Assembly (NCBI GenBank): GCA_019752575.1
Contig: JAIELW010000016.1
Location: 1-37,045 of the forward strand
Reading direction: 5' to 3'
DNA: 37,045 nt
Source of the DNA: Xanthobacteraceae bacterium
Lineage (GTDB): Bacteria; Pseudomonadota; Alphaproteobacteria; Rhizobiales; Xanthobacteraceae
Shown here: in pieces, positions 1 to 7,240 of the stretch
Position numbering within the stretch: position 1 is the first letter of the stretch
How the letters are laid out: every line of letters begins with the position of its first letter
Made by a program: the position numbers and the translations under genes
The notes under the pieces: model-generated
Database searches by the model: none
Told to the model about the DNA's origin: nothing
The model's input: the letters and a program-made list of their open reading frames with translations, nothing else

Positions 1-106
1 CCGCGCGCCCTCGGAATTCCGGGGGCGTCCTTGGCAAACCTCGGCGCCTTCGGCGCGCGAGAACGATGGAGGCTGTTCGTTTGTATGATTATGTCGAAAC
101 TTATTT

Positions 107-328
107 GTCATTCCGGACGCCGCCAATCTCGGATTTATCCGAGATTGGAATTTCAAAGACCAAGTCGGCTAAAGCCGACTTGGTATGCGGCGATCCGGAA
201 TCCAGGGCAGTTAGCGCAAGCGGCTCTGGATTCCGGGTTCGCGAGCTTTCGCAAGTCGGATTTATCCGACTTGCGCATATTTGAATGCGAAGTCGGGTGA
301 ACCCGACTTCGCCGCGCCCCGGAATGAC
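107..328. repeat. Composite palindromic intergenic element with four hairpins
   Basis: The 222-bp stretch is bounded by the inverted repeat GTCATTCCGG (107-116) and CCGGAATGAC (319-328). Inside are four strong hairpins at 123-148, 161-182, 251-274 and 289-310, with 9 to 11 bp stems and tetraloops TTTA, TAAA, TTTA and TGAA. There is also an inner inverted pair around CCGGAATCCAG near 190-235. Three of the four stems contain the same AAGTCGG arm. No protein in this stretch looks real. It resembles intergenic mosaic repeats of Bradyrhizobium-type genomes; function unknown. Confidence 0.8.
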
Positions 329-342
329 AGCGACGAATGGCA

Positions 343-360
343 TTAACCTTTCGTTAACCA
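343..360 (+). promoter_or_regulatory. Full CtrA-box-like site upstream of flhA (distal)
   Basis: TTAA at 343-346 and TTAA at 354-357 are separated by exactly seven bases (TTAACCTTTCGTTAACCA). This matches the established alphaproteobacterial CtrA consensus TTAA-N7-TTAA. It lies 127 bp before the flhA ATG and outside the neighbouring repeat. Binding is inferred, not shown. Confidence 0.75.
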
Positions 361-407
361 CGCAAACTGTTGCGGCATAAAGATTTCCACCCCCGCGCAG
401 TTCCCGA

Positions 408-425
408 TTAACTCTTCGCTAACCA
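408..425 (+). promoter_or_regulatory. Second CtrA-box-like site upstream of flhA (proximal)
   Basis: TTAA (408-411), seven bases, then CTAACCAT. One half-site is perfect and the other has a single mismatch. It is 65 bp after the first box, so the two sites are spaced by roughly six helical turns on the same side of the flhA promoter region. Class II flagellar genes such as flhA are known CtrA targets in Caulobacter; activity here is inferred. Confidence 0.6.
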
Positions 426-486
426 TAAACTGGGCAATTCTTGCCGGGGTTTGGCGTCGGCAAGACGATTCGGGACTGGGCACTTC

Positions 487-2604
487 ATGAGCGACACGAC
501 CGCCGCTGGCGGCGTCAGTTACAAGCCGAAAATGCCGACGATGGGCGAGATCGGCGCCATGCTGCGCCGTGGCGATCTCATGCTCGCGGTCGCGGTCCTC
601 GGCATTCTCGTCATTTTGATCATGCCGCTGCCGCCGATGGCGCTCGACCTTCTGCTGGCGCTCTCGATCATCTTGTCGGTGCTGATTCTGATGACGGCCC
701 TTTTCATTCAGGGCCCGCTGGAGTTCTCCGCCTTCCCGACCGTACTCCTGATTGCGACCATGTTCCGGCTCGCACTGAACCTCGCCTCGACACGCCTGAT
801 CCTCACGCACGGGCATCAGGGCACCGCATCCGCCGGTCACGTCATCGAGGCCTTCGGCAATTTCGTGATGGCCGGCAACTTCGTGATCGGCATCATTGTG
901 TTCGCGATCCTCGTGATCGTGAACTTCATCGTCATCACCAAGGGCTCGGGCCGTATCGCGGAGGTCGCCGCCCGCTTCACCCTGGACGCGATGCCCGGCA
1001 AGCAGATGGCGATCGACGCCGATCTTTCGGCGGGCCTGATCGACGAAGACACCGCGCGCAAGCGCCGCAAGGACCTCGAAGACGAAAGCTCCTTCTACGG
1101 CGCGATGGACGGCGCCTCGAAGTTCGTGCGCGGCGACGCGATCGCCGGCCTCTTGATCGTCTTCATCAACATCATCGGCGGCATCATCATCGGCATGGCG
1201 CAGCAGGGCCTGACCTTCGCCAAAGCCGGTCAGGTCTACACGCTGCTGACCGTCGGTGACGGCTTGGTTACGCAAATCCCCGCACTGATCGTCTCGACCG
1301 CCGCCGGCCTGCTGGTTTCCAAAGCGGGCGTCTCGGGCGCCGCCGACAAGGCGCTGATGAAGCAATTGTCGAATTACCCGAAAGCGCTCGGCATGTCGTC
1401 GGGCGTCATGATCGTGCTTTCGCTCTTGCCCGGCGTGCCGATGCTGCCCTTCCTCGCGCTCGGCGCCGGCGCCGGCGCACTCGCCTTTGTCAGCACGCGA
1501 AGAAACAAGGCTGCGGCGCAGGCGGAAGCGGCCAAGGCATCCGCGAAAGAACCGAGCCTGCCGCAGGAAGAGCCGATCTCGAACGCACTCAAGATCGACG
1601 ATCTCAAGATCGAAATCGGCTACGCGCTCTTGCCGCTCGTGAACTCGCCGGACGGCTCGGATCGCCTAACCGAACAGATCAAGGCGCTGCGCCGTCAAAT
1701 CGCAAGCGAGATGGGCTTCGTGATGCCGTCGGTGCGCATCCTCGACAACGTGCAGATGGAATCGAACGCCTACACGATCAAACTGAAAGAGGTGGATGCG
1801 GGCTCCGGGAAGGTGCATCCGGGCAGCCACATGGTCATGGACCCGGCGGGCGGCCAGGTGAATCTTGCGGGCCACCACACCACCGAGCCGACCTTCGGCC
1901 TGCCCGCGACCTGGGTGGACGAGAGCTTACGCGAGGAAGCGTCCTTGCGCGGCTACACGGTGGTGGATGCCGCCACCGTCATGTCCACGCATCTCGCCGA
2001 GGTGCTCAAGGCTAATATGTCGGACCTGCTTTCCTACGCGGAAGTGCAGAAGCTCCTGAAGGAATTGCCGAAGGAGCAGGCCGAACTGCTGAAGGATATC
2101 GTGCCGAGTCAGATCTCGACCTCCGGCATTCAGCGCGTGCTGCAGCTTCTGCTTGCCGAGCGTGTCTCGATCCGCGATCTCGGCACCATCCTCGAAGGCA
2201 TCGCCGAAGCCGTACCGGCGACGCGCAACGCAACCCAGATCGTCGAACAGGTACGCGCGCGCCTCGCCCGCCAGCTTTGCGCGCAGCACACCTCGCAAAA
2301 CGGCTACCTGCCGCTCATTTCGCTTTCGCCGAAGTGGGAGCAGACCTTCGCCGAGTCGATCGTGGGCCAGGGCGACGACAAATCGCTTGCGATGCAGCCT
2401 TCGAAGCTGACCGAGTTCGTGAACGAGGTCCGCGAGCGTTTCGAACAGGCCGCGCGCATGAACGAGGCGCCGGTCCTGCTGACAAGCGCGGGTGCCCGCC
2501 CCTTCGTGCGGCAGATCGTCGATCGCTTCCGTCCGCAGACCTCCGTCATGTCGCAGGCGGAAATCCACCCGCGCGTGCGGCTGAAGACGGTGGGAAGCGT
2601 TTAA
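487..2604 (+). CDS. flhA: Flagellar biosynthesis protein FlhA
   Basis: This 705-aa inner-membrane protein is the nonameric export-gate component of the flagellar type III secretion apparatus, which accepts substrates from the FliI/FliJ ATPase complex. The N-terminal part (about 30-335) holds the hydrophobic helices. The FHIPEP-family signature lies at about 156-177 (RIAEVAARFTLDAMPGKQMA). A charged, alanine-rich linker at about 338-365 leads to the cytosolic substrate-docking domain (366-705). The ATG at 487 gives the normal family length and a conserved-looking N-terminus; an in-frame TTG at 451 would add 12 poorly conserved residues. It is convergent with fliJ and preceded by two CtrA-box-like sites. 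The intact reading frame and strong family match make the call secure. Confidence 0.97.
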   Translation: MSDTTAAGGVSYKPKMPTMGEIGAMLRRGDLMLAVAVLGILVILIMPLPPMALDLLLALSIILSVLILMTALFIQGPLEFSAFPTVLLIATMFRLALNLASTRLILTHGHQGTASAGHVIEAFGNFVMAGNFVIGIIVFAILVIVNFIVITKGSGRIAEVAARFTLDAMPGKQMAIDADLSAGLIDEDTARKRRKDLEDESSFYGAMDGASKFVRGDAIAGLLIVFINIIGGIIIGMAQQGLTFAKAGQVYTLLTVGDGLVTQIPALIVSTAAGLLVSKAGVSGAADKALMKQLSNYPKALGMSSGVMIVLSLLPGVPMLPFLALGAGAGALAFVSTRRNKAAAQAEAAKASAKEPSLPQEEPISNALKIDDLKIEIGYALLPLVNSPDGSDRLTEQIKALRRQIASEMGFVMPSVRILDNVQMESNAYTIKLKEVDAGSGKVHPGSHMVMDPAGGQVNLAGHHTTEPTFGLPATWVDESLREEASLRGYTVVDAATVMSTHLAEVLKANMSDLLSYAEVQKLLKELPKEQAELLKDIVPSQISTSGIQRVLQLLLAERVSIRDLGTILEGIAEAVPATRNATQIVEQVRARLARQLCAQHTSQNGYLPLISLSPKWEQTFAESIVGQGDDKSLAMQPSKLTEFVNEVRERFEQAARMNEAPVLLTSAGARPFVRQIVDRFRPQTSVMSQAEIHPRVRLKTVGSV

Positions 2605-2609
2605 TTAGC

Positions 2610-2654
2610 GCGTGATCCCGAAAAGTGGGTACCGGTTTTCGGACAAGATCACGC
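2610..2654. repeat. 45-bp palindromic repeat between convergent flhA and fliJ
   Basis: An imperfect dyad begins GCGTGATC (2610-2617) and ends GATCACGC (2647-2654), with inner arms CCGAAAAG and GTTTTCGG around GGTACC. This is the form of a dispersed palindrome common in Bradyrhizobium/Rhodopseudomonas-type genomes, recognised from general knowledge. It sits between convergent genes and could act as a bidirectional transcript end, although no T-run follows. Confidence 0.7.
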
Positions 2655-2674
2655 GCAGAAGATTTTAAGAGAGA

Positions 2675-3082
2675 TCAGACCCGGATGCGCTGCGCGCCGA
2701 TACGATCCATCTCGGCCTGCTCGCGCGCGGCTTCCGCGCCACGGCCGCGAACCTGATCGCGCTCCTCGAGGATCTCGACCTTCTTCAACTCTTCGAACGC
2801 GTCGGCGAGCTGCGCGCGCGCATCTTCGAGCTGAGCGTGCAGTTCCTGCGCCGAGCGCTTGAGGTTGTCGCGGCGCTGGATCGCGGCCTTGGCATAGGTC
2901 GGATAAGCGAAGTGACCGGGGTCGTTGATGCCGGCGCGGTCCTGCTCGACCGAGATCTCGCGCTCGAGATCGCTGGCCATGCGCTCGAACTCGGCGACCA
3001 TGGCCTCGATCTGGGCGACCTGACGGCGCTTTTCGTCGACCTGAAAGCGCTTCAGGCGAATGAGGGTTTCACGCGATTTCAT
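2675..3082 (-). CDS. fliJ: Flagellar export protein FliJ
   Basis: This 135-aa, highly charged, almost entirely helical protein is predicted to be a coiled coil (Glu/Arg/Lys/Gln-rich heptads over about 5-120). It has the FliJ-type N-terminus MKSRETLIRLKRFQVDEKRR. FliJ is the stalk-like partner of the FliI ATPase hexamer and touches the cytosolic part of FlhA. It starts 24 bp after the end of fliI on the same strand, so the two probably form one transcript. FliJ sequences are poorly conserved, so size, coiled-coil character and the position behind fliI carry much of the assignment. It is slightly shorter than enterobacterial FliJ (about 147 aa). Confidence 0.87.
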   Translation of the reverse strand: MKSRETLIRLKRFQVDEKRRQVAQIEAMVAEFERMASDLEREISVEQDRAGINDPGHFAYPTYAKAAIQRRDNLKRSAQELHAQLEDARAQLADAFEELKKVEILEERDQVRGRGAEAAREQAEMDRIGAQRIRV

Positions 3083-3106
3083 CCCGGCGATACTCCACGC
3101 GACCGG

Positions 3107-4432
3107 TTAGGGCTCAGTTACTGGACTCGCAACAATTTGAGCGAGTGCGCGGTAACCATCGCCTAGATTCGTTTTTTCTTCCTTACCTTGGGACAGGAAG
3201 GCTTCGAGTGCCGGTTGCAGCCGGATCGCCTCGTCCACCTCGGCCGAAGACCCCTGCCGGTAGGCCCCGAGCCGGATCAGCTCCTCCATGTCGCCATAGG
3301 TGGCGAGCAACTGCTTGGCCTTGACCACATCCGGATAGAACTCGGGGTCGGAGGATTTCGGCATGGTCCGGGAGACCGACTTCAAAACGTTAATAGCCGG
3401 GTAACGACCGCGCTCCGCGATCGCCCGCTCCATAACAATGTGCCCGTCGAGGATGCCGCGCACGGCGTCGGCCACCGGCTCGTTGTGGTCGTCGCCATCG
3501 ACCAGGACTGTAAAGAGCCCAGTGATCGTCCCCTGGTCCGGCCCCGGTCCCGCACGCTCGAGCAGCCGCGGCAGCTCGGAGAACACGGTCGGCGTATAGC
3601 CCTTCGCTGTCGGCGGTTCGCCGCCGGCAAGACCGATCTCGCGCTGGGCCATCGCGAAGCGTGTGACCGAGTCCATCAGAAGAAGGACGTCCTTGCCTTC
3701 GTCGCGGAAGTATTCGGCGATCGCCATGGAAAGGAGTGCTGCCTGACGGCGCATCAGCGCCGGCTCGTCCGAGGTCGCAACCACGACCACCGAGCGCGCA
3801 AGACCCTGCGGGCCGAGATCGTCCTGCAGGAATTCCTGCACCTCGCGGCCGCGCTCGCCGACGAGGCCGATCACCGCGACATCGCAGGCCGTGAAGCGCG
3901 CGAGCATCGAGAGCAGCACCGACTTGCCGACGCCGGAGCCCGCGAAAATGCCGAGGCGCTGGCCCTTGCAGGTCGTGGCGAAGGTGTTGAGCGCGCGGAC
4001 CCCGAGATCGAGGGGCTTGCCCACTCTCTTTCTTGTATGCGCGGCCGGAGGCGGTGCGCGAAACGGATAAGGCGAATGGCCGGGCTTGATCGGGCCCTTG
4101 CCGTCCACCGGCTGGCCGTGCGCGTTCACGACCCGGCCGAGCCAGGCGTTCGACGGCCGGACGGCAGCACCCGCCTGCGAGACGATGGCCCGGCAGCCAC
4201 GCCGGACGCCCTCGACCGCCGCAAACGGCATGACCACCGCGTTATCCCCGGCGAAACCGATGACCTCGCAGGGAACGCCGCCGTTAAGGCCTGTTTCGAT
4301 GGTGATGCGCGCCCCGACGGGCATTGCGTGCACCGGCCCGGCCACCTCGATCATGAGGCCCCGGACAGCCGCGACCCGCCCATAAATAAGGGCTCCGTCG
4401 AGTTCCGCGATCTGTTCCGCCAAGGCCTTCAT
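3107..4432 (-). CDS. fliI: Flagellum-specific ATPase FliI
   Basis: This 441-aa cytoplasmic ATPase energises flagellar protein export and unloads chaperone-substrate complexes at the export gate. The N-terminal beta-barrel domain (about 10-90) is followed by the F1-beta-like catalytic domain. Walker A is GSGVGKS (165-171), GERGREV with the catalytic Glu is at 192-198, Walker B is VLLLMD (249-254), and the type III ATPase signature [11 protein letters not shown] is at 345-355. Length is typical of FliI. The gene diverges from ctrA across a 359-bp intergenic region and is followed closely by fliJ. No strong Shine-Dalgarno is visible before the ATG. Confidence 0.97.
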   Translation of the reverse strand: MKALAEQIAELDGALIYGRVAAVRGLMIEVAGPVHAMPVGARITIETGLNGGVPCEVIGFAGDNAVVMPFAAVEGVRRGCRAIVSQAGAAVRPSNAWLGRVVNAHGQPVDGKGPIKPGHSPYPFRAPPPAAHTRKRVGKPLDLGVRALNTFATTCKGQRLGIFAGSGVGKSVLLSMLARFTACDVAVIGLVGERGREVQEFLQDDLGPQGLARSVVVVATSDEPALMRRQAALLSMAIAEYFRDEGKDVLLLMDSVTRFAMAQREIGLAGGEPPTAKGYTPTVFSELPRLLERAGPGPDQGTITGLFTVLVDGDDHNEPVADAVRGILDGHIVMERAIAERGRYPAINVLKSVSRTMPKSSDPEFYPDVVKAKQLLATYGDMEELIRLGAYRQGSSAEVDEAIRLQPALEAFLSQGKEEKTNLGDGYRALAQIVASPVTEP

Positions 4433-4628
4433 GGAGAATCACCGCTTAACGGGCCAAGTGCTTGTTTACCCGATCTTTACCGGCTTCGTTAATGATCCGA
4501 TCACGCCTTGGATCGAAGGGCACGCAGGACGCGGGCTTAATCCGAGGGAGTCGCTTGGTCTGGCTTCTTGAAGTCGTACTTTAACCAGCCGGCCTGAGGA
4601 AAATTCCGAACGGTCAATAGCTTACGCC

Positions 4629-4746
4629 GATTCGCGAATATTTTCACGGGCCGCGCTTGTGGGACAGAATCAGAATCTGTTAACCATTGCTGGTTAGCGT
4701 CGCGAGTCGAGAAAGAGTCAGTCCAGGCACGCAGGCGGGGCGAGTC
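4629..4746 (+). promoter_or_regulatory. ctrA upstream region with six GANTC sites
   Basis: Within 118 bp there are six GANTC sequences, the CcrM methylation target: 4629 (GATTC), 4667 and 4673 (GAATC), 4704, 4715 and 4742 (GAGTC). A seventh, GAGTC, lies at 4548. By base composition fewer than one would be expected in this length. In Caulobacter a GANTC in the ctrA P1 promoter couples transcription to replication through CcrM and GcrA. The cluster suggests the same logic here; the effect is inferred. Confidence 0.65.
4680..4697 (+). promoter_or_regulatory. TTAACC dyad in the ctrA promoter, possible CtrA autoregulatory site
   Basis: TTAACCATTGCTGGTTAG contains a perfect inverted repeat (TAACCA, four bases, TGGTTA). 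It begins with the CtrA half-site TTAACCAT but lacks the second TTAA at the canonical spacing. It lies 95-112 bp before the ctrA ATG, inside the GANTC cluster. It could be a CtrA half-site or the site of another regulator. Confidence 0.5.
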
Positions 4747-4791
4747 TGGAGTGAGATTTGTCCCCCAAAGAGGCCTGGATAGGGGATTGGC

Positions 4792-5511
4792 ATGCGCGTT
4801 CTGCTAATCGAAGACGACAGCGCGACGGCGAAAAGCGTCGAATTGATGCTGAAGTCCGAAAGTTTCAACGTTTACGTGACCGACCTTGGCGAAGAAGGGG
4901 TCGATCTCGGTAAACTCTACGATTACGACATCATCCTCCTCGATCTGAATCTCCCGGACATGTCCGGTTATGAGGTTCTGAAGTCGCTCAGGGTCGCGAA
5001 GATCAAGACTCCGATCTTGATCCTCTCCGGTCTCGCCGGCATCGAGGACAAGGTGAAGGGTCTCGGCTTCGGCGCCGACGACTATCTCACCAAACCGTTC
5101 CACAAGGACGAGCTGATCGCGCGCATCCACGCGGTGGTGCGCCGCTCGAAGGGTCATGCGCAGTCGGTCATCAACACCGGCGACCTCGTCGTAAACCTCG
5201 ACCAGAAGACGGTCGAAGTGGACGGCGCGCGCGTGCACCTGACCGGCAAGGAATATCAGATGCTGGAGCTGCTCTCGCTCCGCAAAGGCACCACGCTCAC
5301 GAAAGAGATGTTCCTCAATCATCTCTACGGCGGCATGGACGAGCCGGAACTCAAAATCATCGACGTGTTCATCTGCAAGCTGCGCAAGAAGCTCGCGAAC
5401 GCTTCGAAGGCCCAGGAATGGCCGAACGGCAAGAACTACATCGAGACGGTCTGGGGCCGCGGCTATGTGCTGCGCGAGCCGACCGACGCGGACGAACGCA
5501 TCTCGGCGTAA
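4792..5511 (+). CDS. ctrA: Cell-cycle response regulator CtrA
   Basis: This 239-aa OmpR-type response regulator is the master cell-cycle and motility regulator of alphaproteobacteria. The receiver domain (1-118) has the acidic pair at residues 8-9, phospho-acceptor Asp51 (LLDLNLPD) and Lys101 (LTKPF). The winged-helix DNA-binding domain (about 125-230) ends in the conserved [16 protein letters not shown] stretch. Length and sequence are characteristic of CtrA rather than of a generic OmpR paralogue. AGGGG lies seven bases before the ATG. ChpT, its phosphodonor in the CckA-ChpT relay, is encoded about 11.7 kb downstream in this window. A rho-independent terminator follows directly. Confidence 0.97.
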   Translation: MRVLLIEDDSATAKSVELMLKSESFNVYVTDLGEEGVDLGKLYDYDIILLDLNLPDMSGYEVLKSLRVAKIKTPILILSGLAGIEDKVKGLGFGADDYLTKPFHKDELIARIHAVVRRSKGHAQSVINTGDLVVNLDQKTVEVDGARVHLTGKEYQMLELLSLRKGTTLTKEMFLNHLYGGMDEPELKIIDVFICKLRKKLANASKAQEWPNGKNYIETVWGRGYVLREPTDADERISA

Positions 5512-5532
5512 GCCTTCCCGCATACAAGCTTC

Positions 5533-5561
5533 AAAACCCCGCCTTCGTGGCGGGGTTTTTG
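5533..5561 (+). terminator. Rho-independent terminator of ctrA
   Basis: AAACCCCGCC, loop TTCGT, GGCGGGGTTT, followed by more T residues, 22 bp after the ctrA stop. The A-run on the other side means it could also act on the opposite strand. Confidence 0.9.
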
Positions 5562-5590
5562 TTTGGGGTGACACTTTCGCTCCCTTTTTC

Positions 5591-5682
5591 TCGTCATGGC
5601 CGGACTTGATCCGGCCATCCATGAAGCGCTTCAACAGCTTGAGAGGTCCGATGGATTGCCGGGTCAAGCCCGGCAATGACGA
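5591..5682. repeat. Intergenic palindromic repeat of the GTCAT-GGCCGG family
   Basis: TCGTCAT (5591-5597) and ATGACGA (5676-5682) bound two hairpins: GGCCGG/CCGGCC around ACTTGAT, and TTGCCGGG/CCCGGCAA around TCAAG. This is the widespread alphaproteobacterial repeat seen as GTCATTGCCGGGCTTGACCC and relatives. It overlaps the last codons of the reverse-strand ORF that ends at 5664. Confidence 0.8.
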
Positions 5683-5990
5683 ATAGGATGGACTTGCGCA
5701 CGGAGCCTTTTGTCGCGACCCGGAATGACAGAAGCGTTCCACGCCGCGAACGCCCTCGCCCCTTCCCGATCCCGCCGCAGCGCTTCCTCGAACGAATAGC
5801 CAAGCTCGCGCGAATTCAGAAGATCGATGACGAATTCCCGCGCCTCTAACGGCACGGAATCTGAATAGAGAGTAAGGCAACGCTCGGCATTGCCCCTGCA
5901 CTCCTTCGCGCGCTTGCATGTGGCGCGATCGCAGAAGTGCGCGATGCAAAGAGTGTTGCTGACGAGACGAAGCGAATCCGCAAGCTTCAT
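5664..5990 (-). CDS. Small cysteine-rich hypothetical protein
   Basis: A 108-aa protein of unknown function. The N-terminal third holds five cysteines at residues 15, 20, 25, 31 and 38, spaced like a small metal- or disulfide-binding knot. A normal-looking helical stretch follows (about 45-90, with EAREFVIDLLNSRELGYSFE). The last 20 or so residues are encoded by the adjacent intergenic repeat, so the original stop may have been lost when the repeat arrived. Amino-acid composition over residues 1-88 looks like a real protein and not a GC shadow. No family is recognised. The ATG at 5990 is the only good start. Confidence 0.55.
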   Translation of the reverse strand: MKLADSLRLVSNTLCIAHFCDRATCKRAKECRGNAERCLTLYSDSVPLEAREFVIDLLNSRELGYSFEEALRRDREGARAFAAWNASVIPGRDKRLRAQVHPIRHCRA

Positions 5991-6007
5991 CGGCAGTCCA
6001 ATTTTCT

Positions 6008-6141
6008 TCTCCCTCCCCCTTGCGGGGAGGGAAGTTTGCCGAGCGAAGCGAAGGCAAACAGGGTGGGGGGTGCTGCATCACCCCACCCGGCTCCGTTCGC
6101 TATCGCGAACGTCGCCACCCTCCCCGTCAAGGGGAGGGAGA
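6008..6141. repeat. REPIN-like paired inverted repeat, type A, cargo-less
   Basis: Two hairpin units face each other. The left unit begins CCCTCCCC(CTTGC)GGGGAGGG at 6011 and runs to GGGTGGGGGGTG (6061-6072). The right unit begins CACCCCACCC and ends CCCTCCCC(GTCAA)GGGGAGGG at 6138. The centre is only about six bases. The flanking bases (AATTTTCTTCT on the left, AGAATAAATTT on the right) are also roughly inverted. The same architecture recurs at 8805-8931 and, with a gene in the middle, at 23281-23732. Confidence 0.85.
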
Positions 6142-6557
6142 ATAAATTTCGAGTTCGGGTTGCGAATGGCATACGTTCTCCTTTCCGCGGCGCGTTTCAG
6201 CCCGGATGATGAATGGAAGGGGGACGGAGCGCCGCAAGGCGCAACTTCGTCCTTTGTCGCGCGCCTCTTTAAAAAAAGCGCGCTCCGCCTTTCGGCGCTC
6301 CGTCTCGGCGTTTCTTCAGCTTCGGGCCGCGCTTTTCGTGAAGCGCTCCCGAAAGAACGCCTCTCCGTCAGCCGTGCTCCCGGCAGGCGAGCCTAGTCTC
6401 GCCGGGCGGTGCCCCGAAGCCGCTCCTGAACCTGCACTGCGAATGCAGGCGCAGAAGCGCCGCCTCCCGCTCCGCTTGTGCGACGCCTCGCGAAGCGCCC
6501 CTCGATGAGCGGGAGTGTCTAGGATTATATTCCTGCAATGTGGCGGGAGGATGGCGT
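6142..6557. other. 416-bp stretch without a supportable gene
   Basis: No credible coding frame is seen; the overlapping frames have arginine/serine-rich translations typical of GC-rich non-coding DNA. It contains an A-run (6272-6278) followed by GC-rich imperfect palindromes, for example CTCCCGCT near 6465 with AGCGGGAG near 6508. It may be decayed sequence bordering the module that follows. Confidence 0.5.
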
Positions 6558-6606
6558 ACCGGTACCCGGTCCTGAAAATTCGCCCGATGCTCGCAATGCA
6601 GCCTGC
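6558..6606 (-). pseudogene. Fragment A: copy of the 3' end of the ABC-2 permease gene
   Basis: These 49 bp align without gaps to 8008-8056 inside the intact permease gene. The first 22 bases are identical and 42 of 49 match overall. Read on the minus strand the fragment encodes AGCIASIGRIFRTGYR, compared with [16 protein letters not shown] in the permease C-terminus. The original stop is missing, and the frame runs on into unrelated sequence. The fragment ends one base before the higB promoter. Confidence 0.8.
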
Positions 6607-6635
6607 TTGACATTGTACGTAATACGTACTACATA
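6607..6635 (+). promoter_or_regulatory. Promoter and operator of the toxin-antitoxin operon
   Basis: A perfect -35 hexamer TTGACA (6607-6612) is followed after 17 bases by TACATA (6630-6635), a partial -10 match. Between them lies the inverted repeat GTACGT-AAT-ACGTAC (6615-6629), well placed to be the autoregulatory operator bound by the HigA antitoxin, as is usual for such modules. The predicted transcription start falls at or next to the GTG start codon of higB, so the message may be leaderless. Confidence 0.65.
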
Positions 6636-6640
6636 AAGCC

Positions 6641-6922
6641 GTGATCAAGAGCTTCAAAGGCCGCGCCACGGAAGCTCTGTTCCGGGGCGACGCGCCCGCG
6701 AAACATTTGCGCCCCATCGCCAAGGTCGCACGGCGGAAGCTGGACATGATCGACTATGCCGAGACGCTAGGCGATCTGCGCGTGCCGCCAGCGAACCGCC
6801 TCGAAGCGCTCAAAGGCGACCGCCGCGGCCAGCACAGCATCCGCATCAACGATCAATGGCGGATTTGTTTTATCTGGCGGGCAGACGGCGCTTACGACGT
6901 CGAAATCGTGGACTACCATTGA
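6641..6922 (+). CDS. higB: HigB-family toxin (RelE superfamily mRNA interferase)
   Basis: A 93-aa protein of the HigB/plasmid-maintenance killer family. It has the typical order: MIKSFKGRATEALFRG at the N-terminus, a central LRVPPANRLEALKGDRRGQ segment, and the conserved core HSIRINDQWRICFIWR before a DVEIVDYH end. Members cleave mRNA on the ribosome; the basic residues and the RINDQWR strand form the active face. The start is a GTG with no Shine-Dalgarno, immediately after the predicted promoter. The antitoxin gene follows 14 bp downstream, giving the toxin-first order typical of higBA. The module lies between two fragments of a neighbouring permease gene, which fits a mobile or recently inserted unit. 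Confidence 0.93.
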   Translation: MIKSFKGRATEALFRGDAPAKHLRPIAKVARRKLDMIDYAETLGDLRVPPANRLEALKGDRRGQHSIRINDQWRICFIWRADGAYDVEIVDYH

Positions 6923-6936
6923 AAACGGAGAACATC

Positions 6937-7224
6937 ATGCGCATCCGCACGTCGCCCGGCGAAATCCTGCACGAGGAATTCATGAAGCCGCTCAATCTCA
7001 GTGGAAACGCGCTGGCGCGGAATCTCAAGGTGCCGGCCAACCGCATCAACGACATCCTGCGCGACCGGCGCGAGATCAGTGCCGATACTGCACTGCGGCT
7101 CGCGCGCTATTTCGGCACCAGCGCGCGCTTCTGGCTCAATGCACAGGCGGCCTACAATCTATCTCGCACCGAAGCGGAAAGCGGCAGAAAAATCGCGTCG
7201 CAGGTACGACCGCACGCGGCCTAA
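6937..7224 (+). CDS. higA: HigA-family antitoxin, XRE-type regulator
   Basis: A 95-aa helix-turn-helix antitoxin. It shows the standard HigA pattern: RTSPGEILHEEFMKPLNLSG, then an HTH (about 20-60: NALARNLKVPANRINDILRD), then RREISADTALRLARYFGTSARFWLNAQ. It should neutralise the HigB toxin and repress the shared promoter by binding the GTACGT/ACGTAC dyad at 6615-6629. The ATG at 6937 is preceded by GGAG at a good distance. An upstream in-frame ATG overlapping higB would give an unrelated extension. The two genes form one operon. Confidence 0.95.
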   Translation: MRIRTSPGEILHEEFMKPLNLSGNALARNLKVPANRINDILRDRREISADTALRLARYFGTSARFWLNAQAAYNLSRTEAESGRKIASQVRPHAA

Positions 7225-7240
7225 GCCGAAGCAAGCGCCG

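Noticed and set aside
343-1365. 340-aa open frame on the minus strand antisense to flhA
   Set aside because: Arg/Asp/His-rich composition typical of a GC-rich antisense shadow; flhA on the plus strand is certain.
4804-6081. 425-aa open frame antisense to ctrA and continuing through repeats
   Set aside because: Its frame is the mirror of ctrA codons and crosses two unrelated repeat elements; no family features.
6206-6508. 100-aa Arg/Ser-rich plus-strand frame
   Set aside because: No Shine-Dalgarno, low-complexity shadow-like composition, and competing frames of equal quality on both strands.
6316-6747. 143-aa minus-strand frame through permease fragment A
   Set aside because: Only the short AGC...FRTGYR portion resembles a protein; the rest is read-through of unrelated DNA, so it is listed as a pseudogene fragment only.
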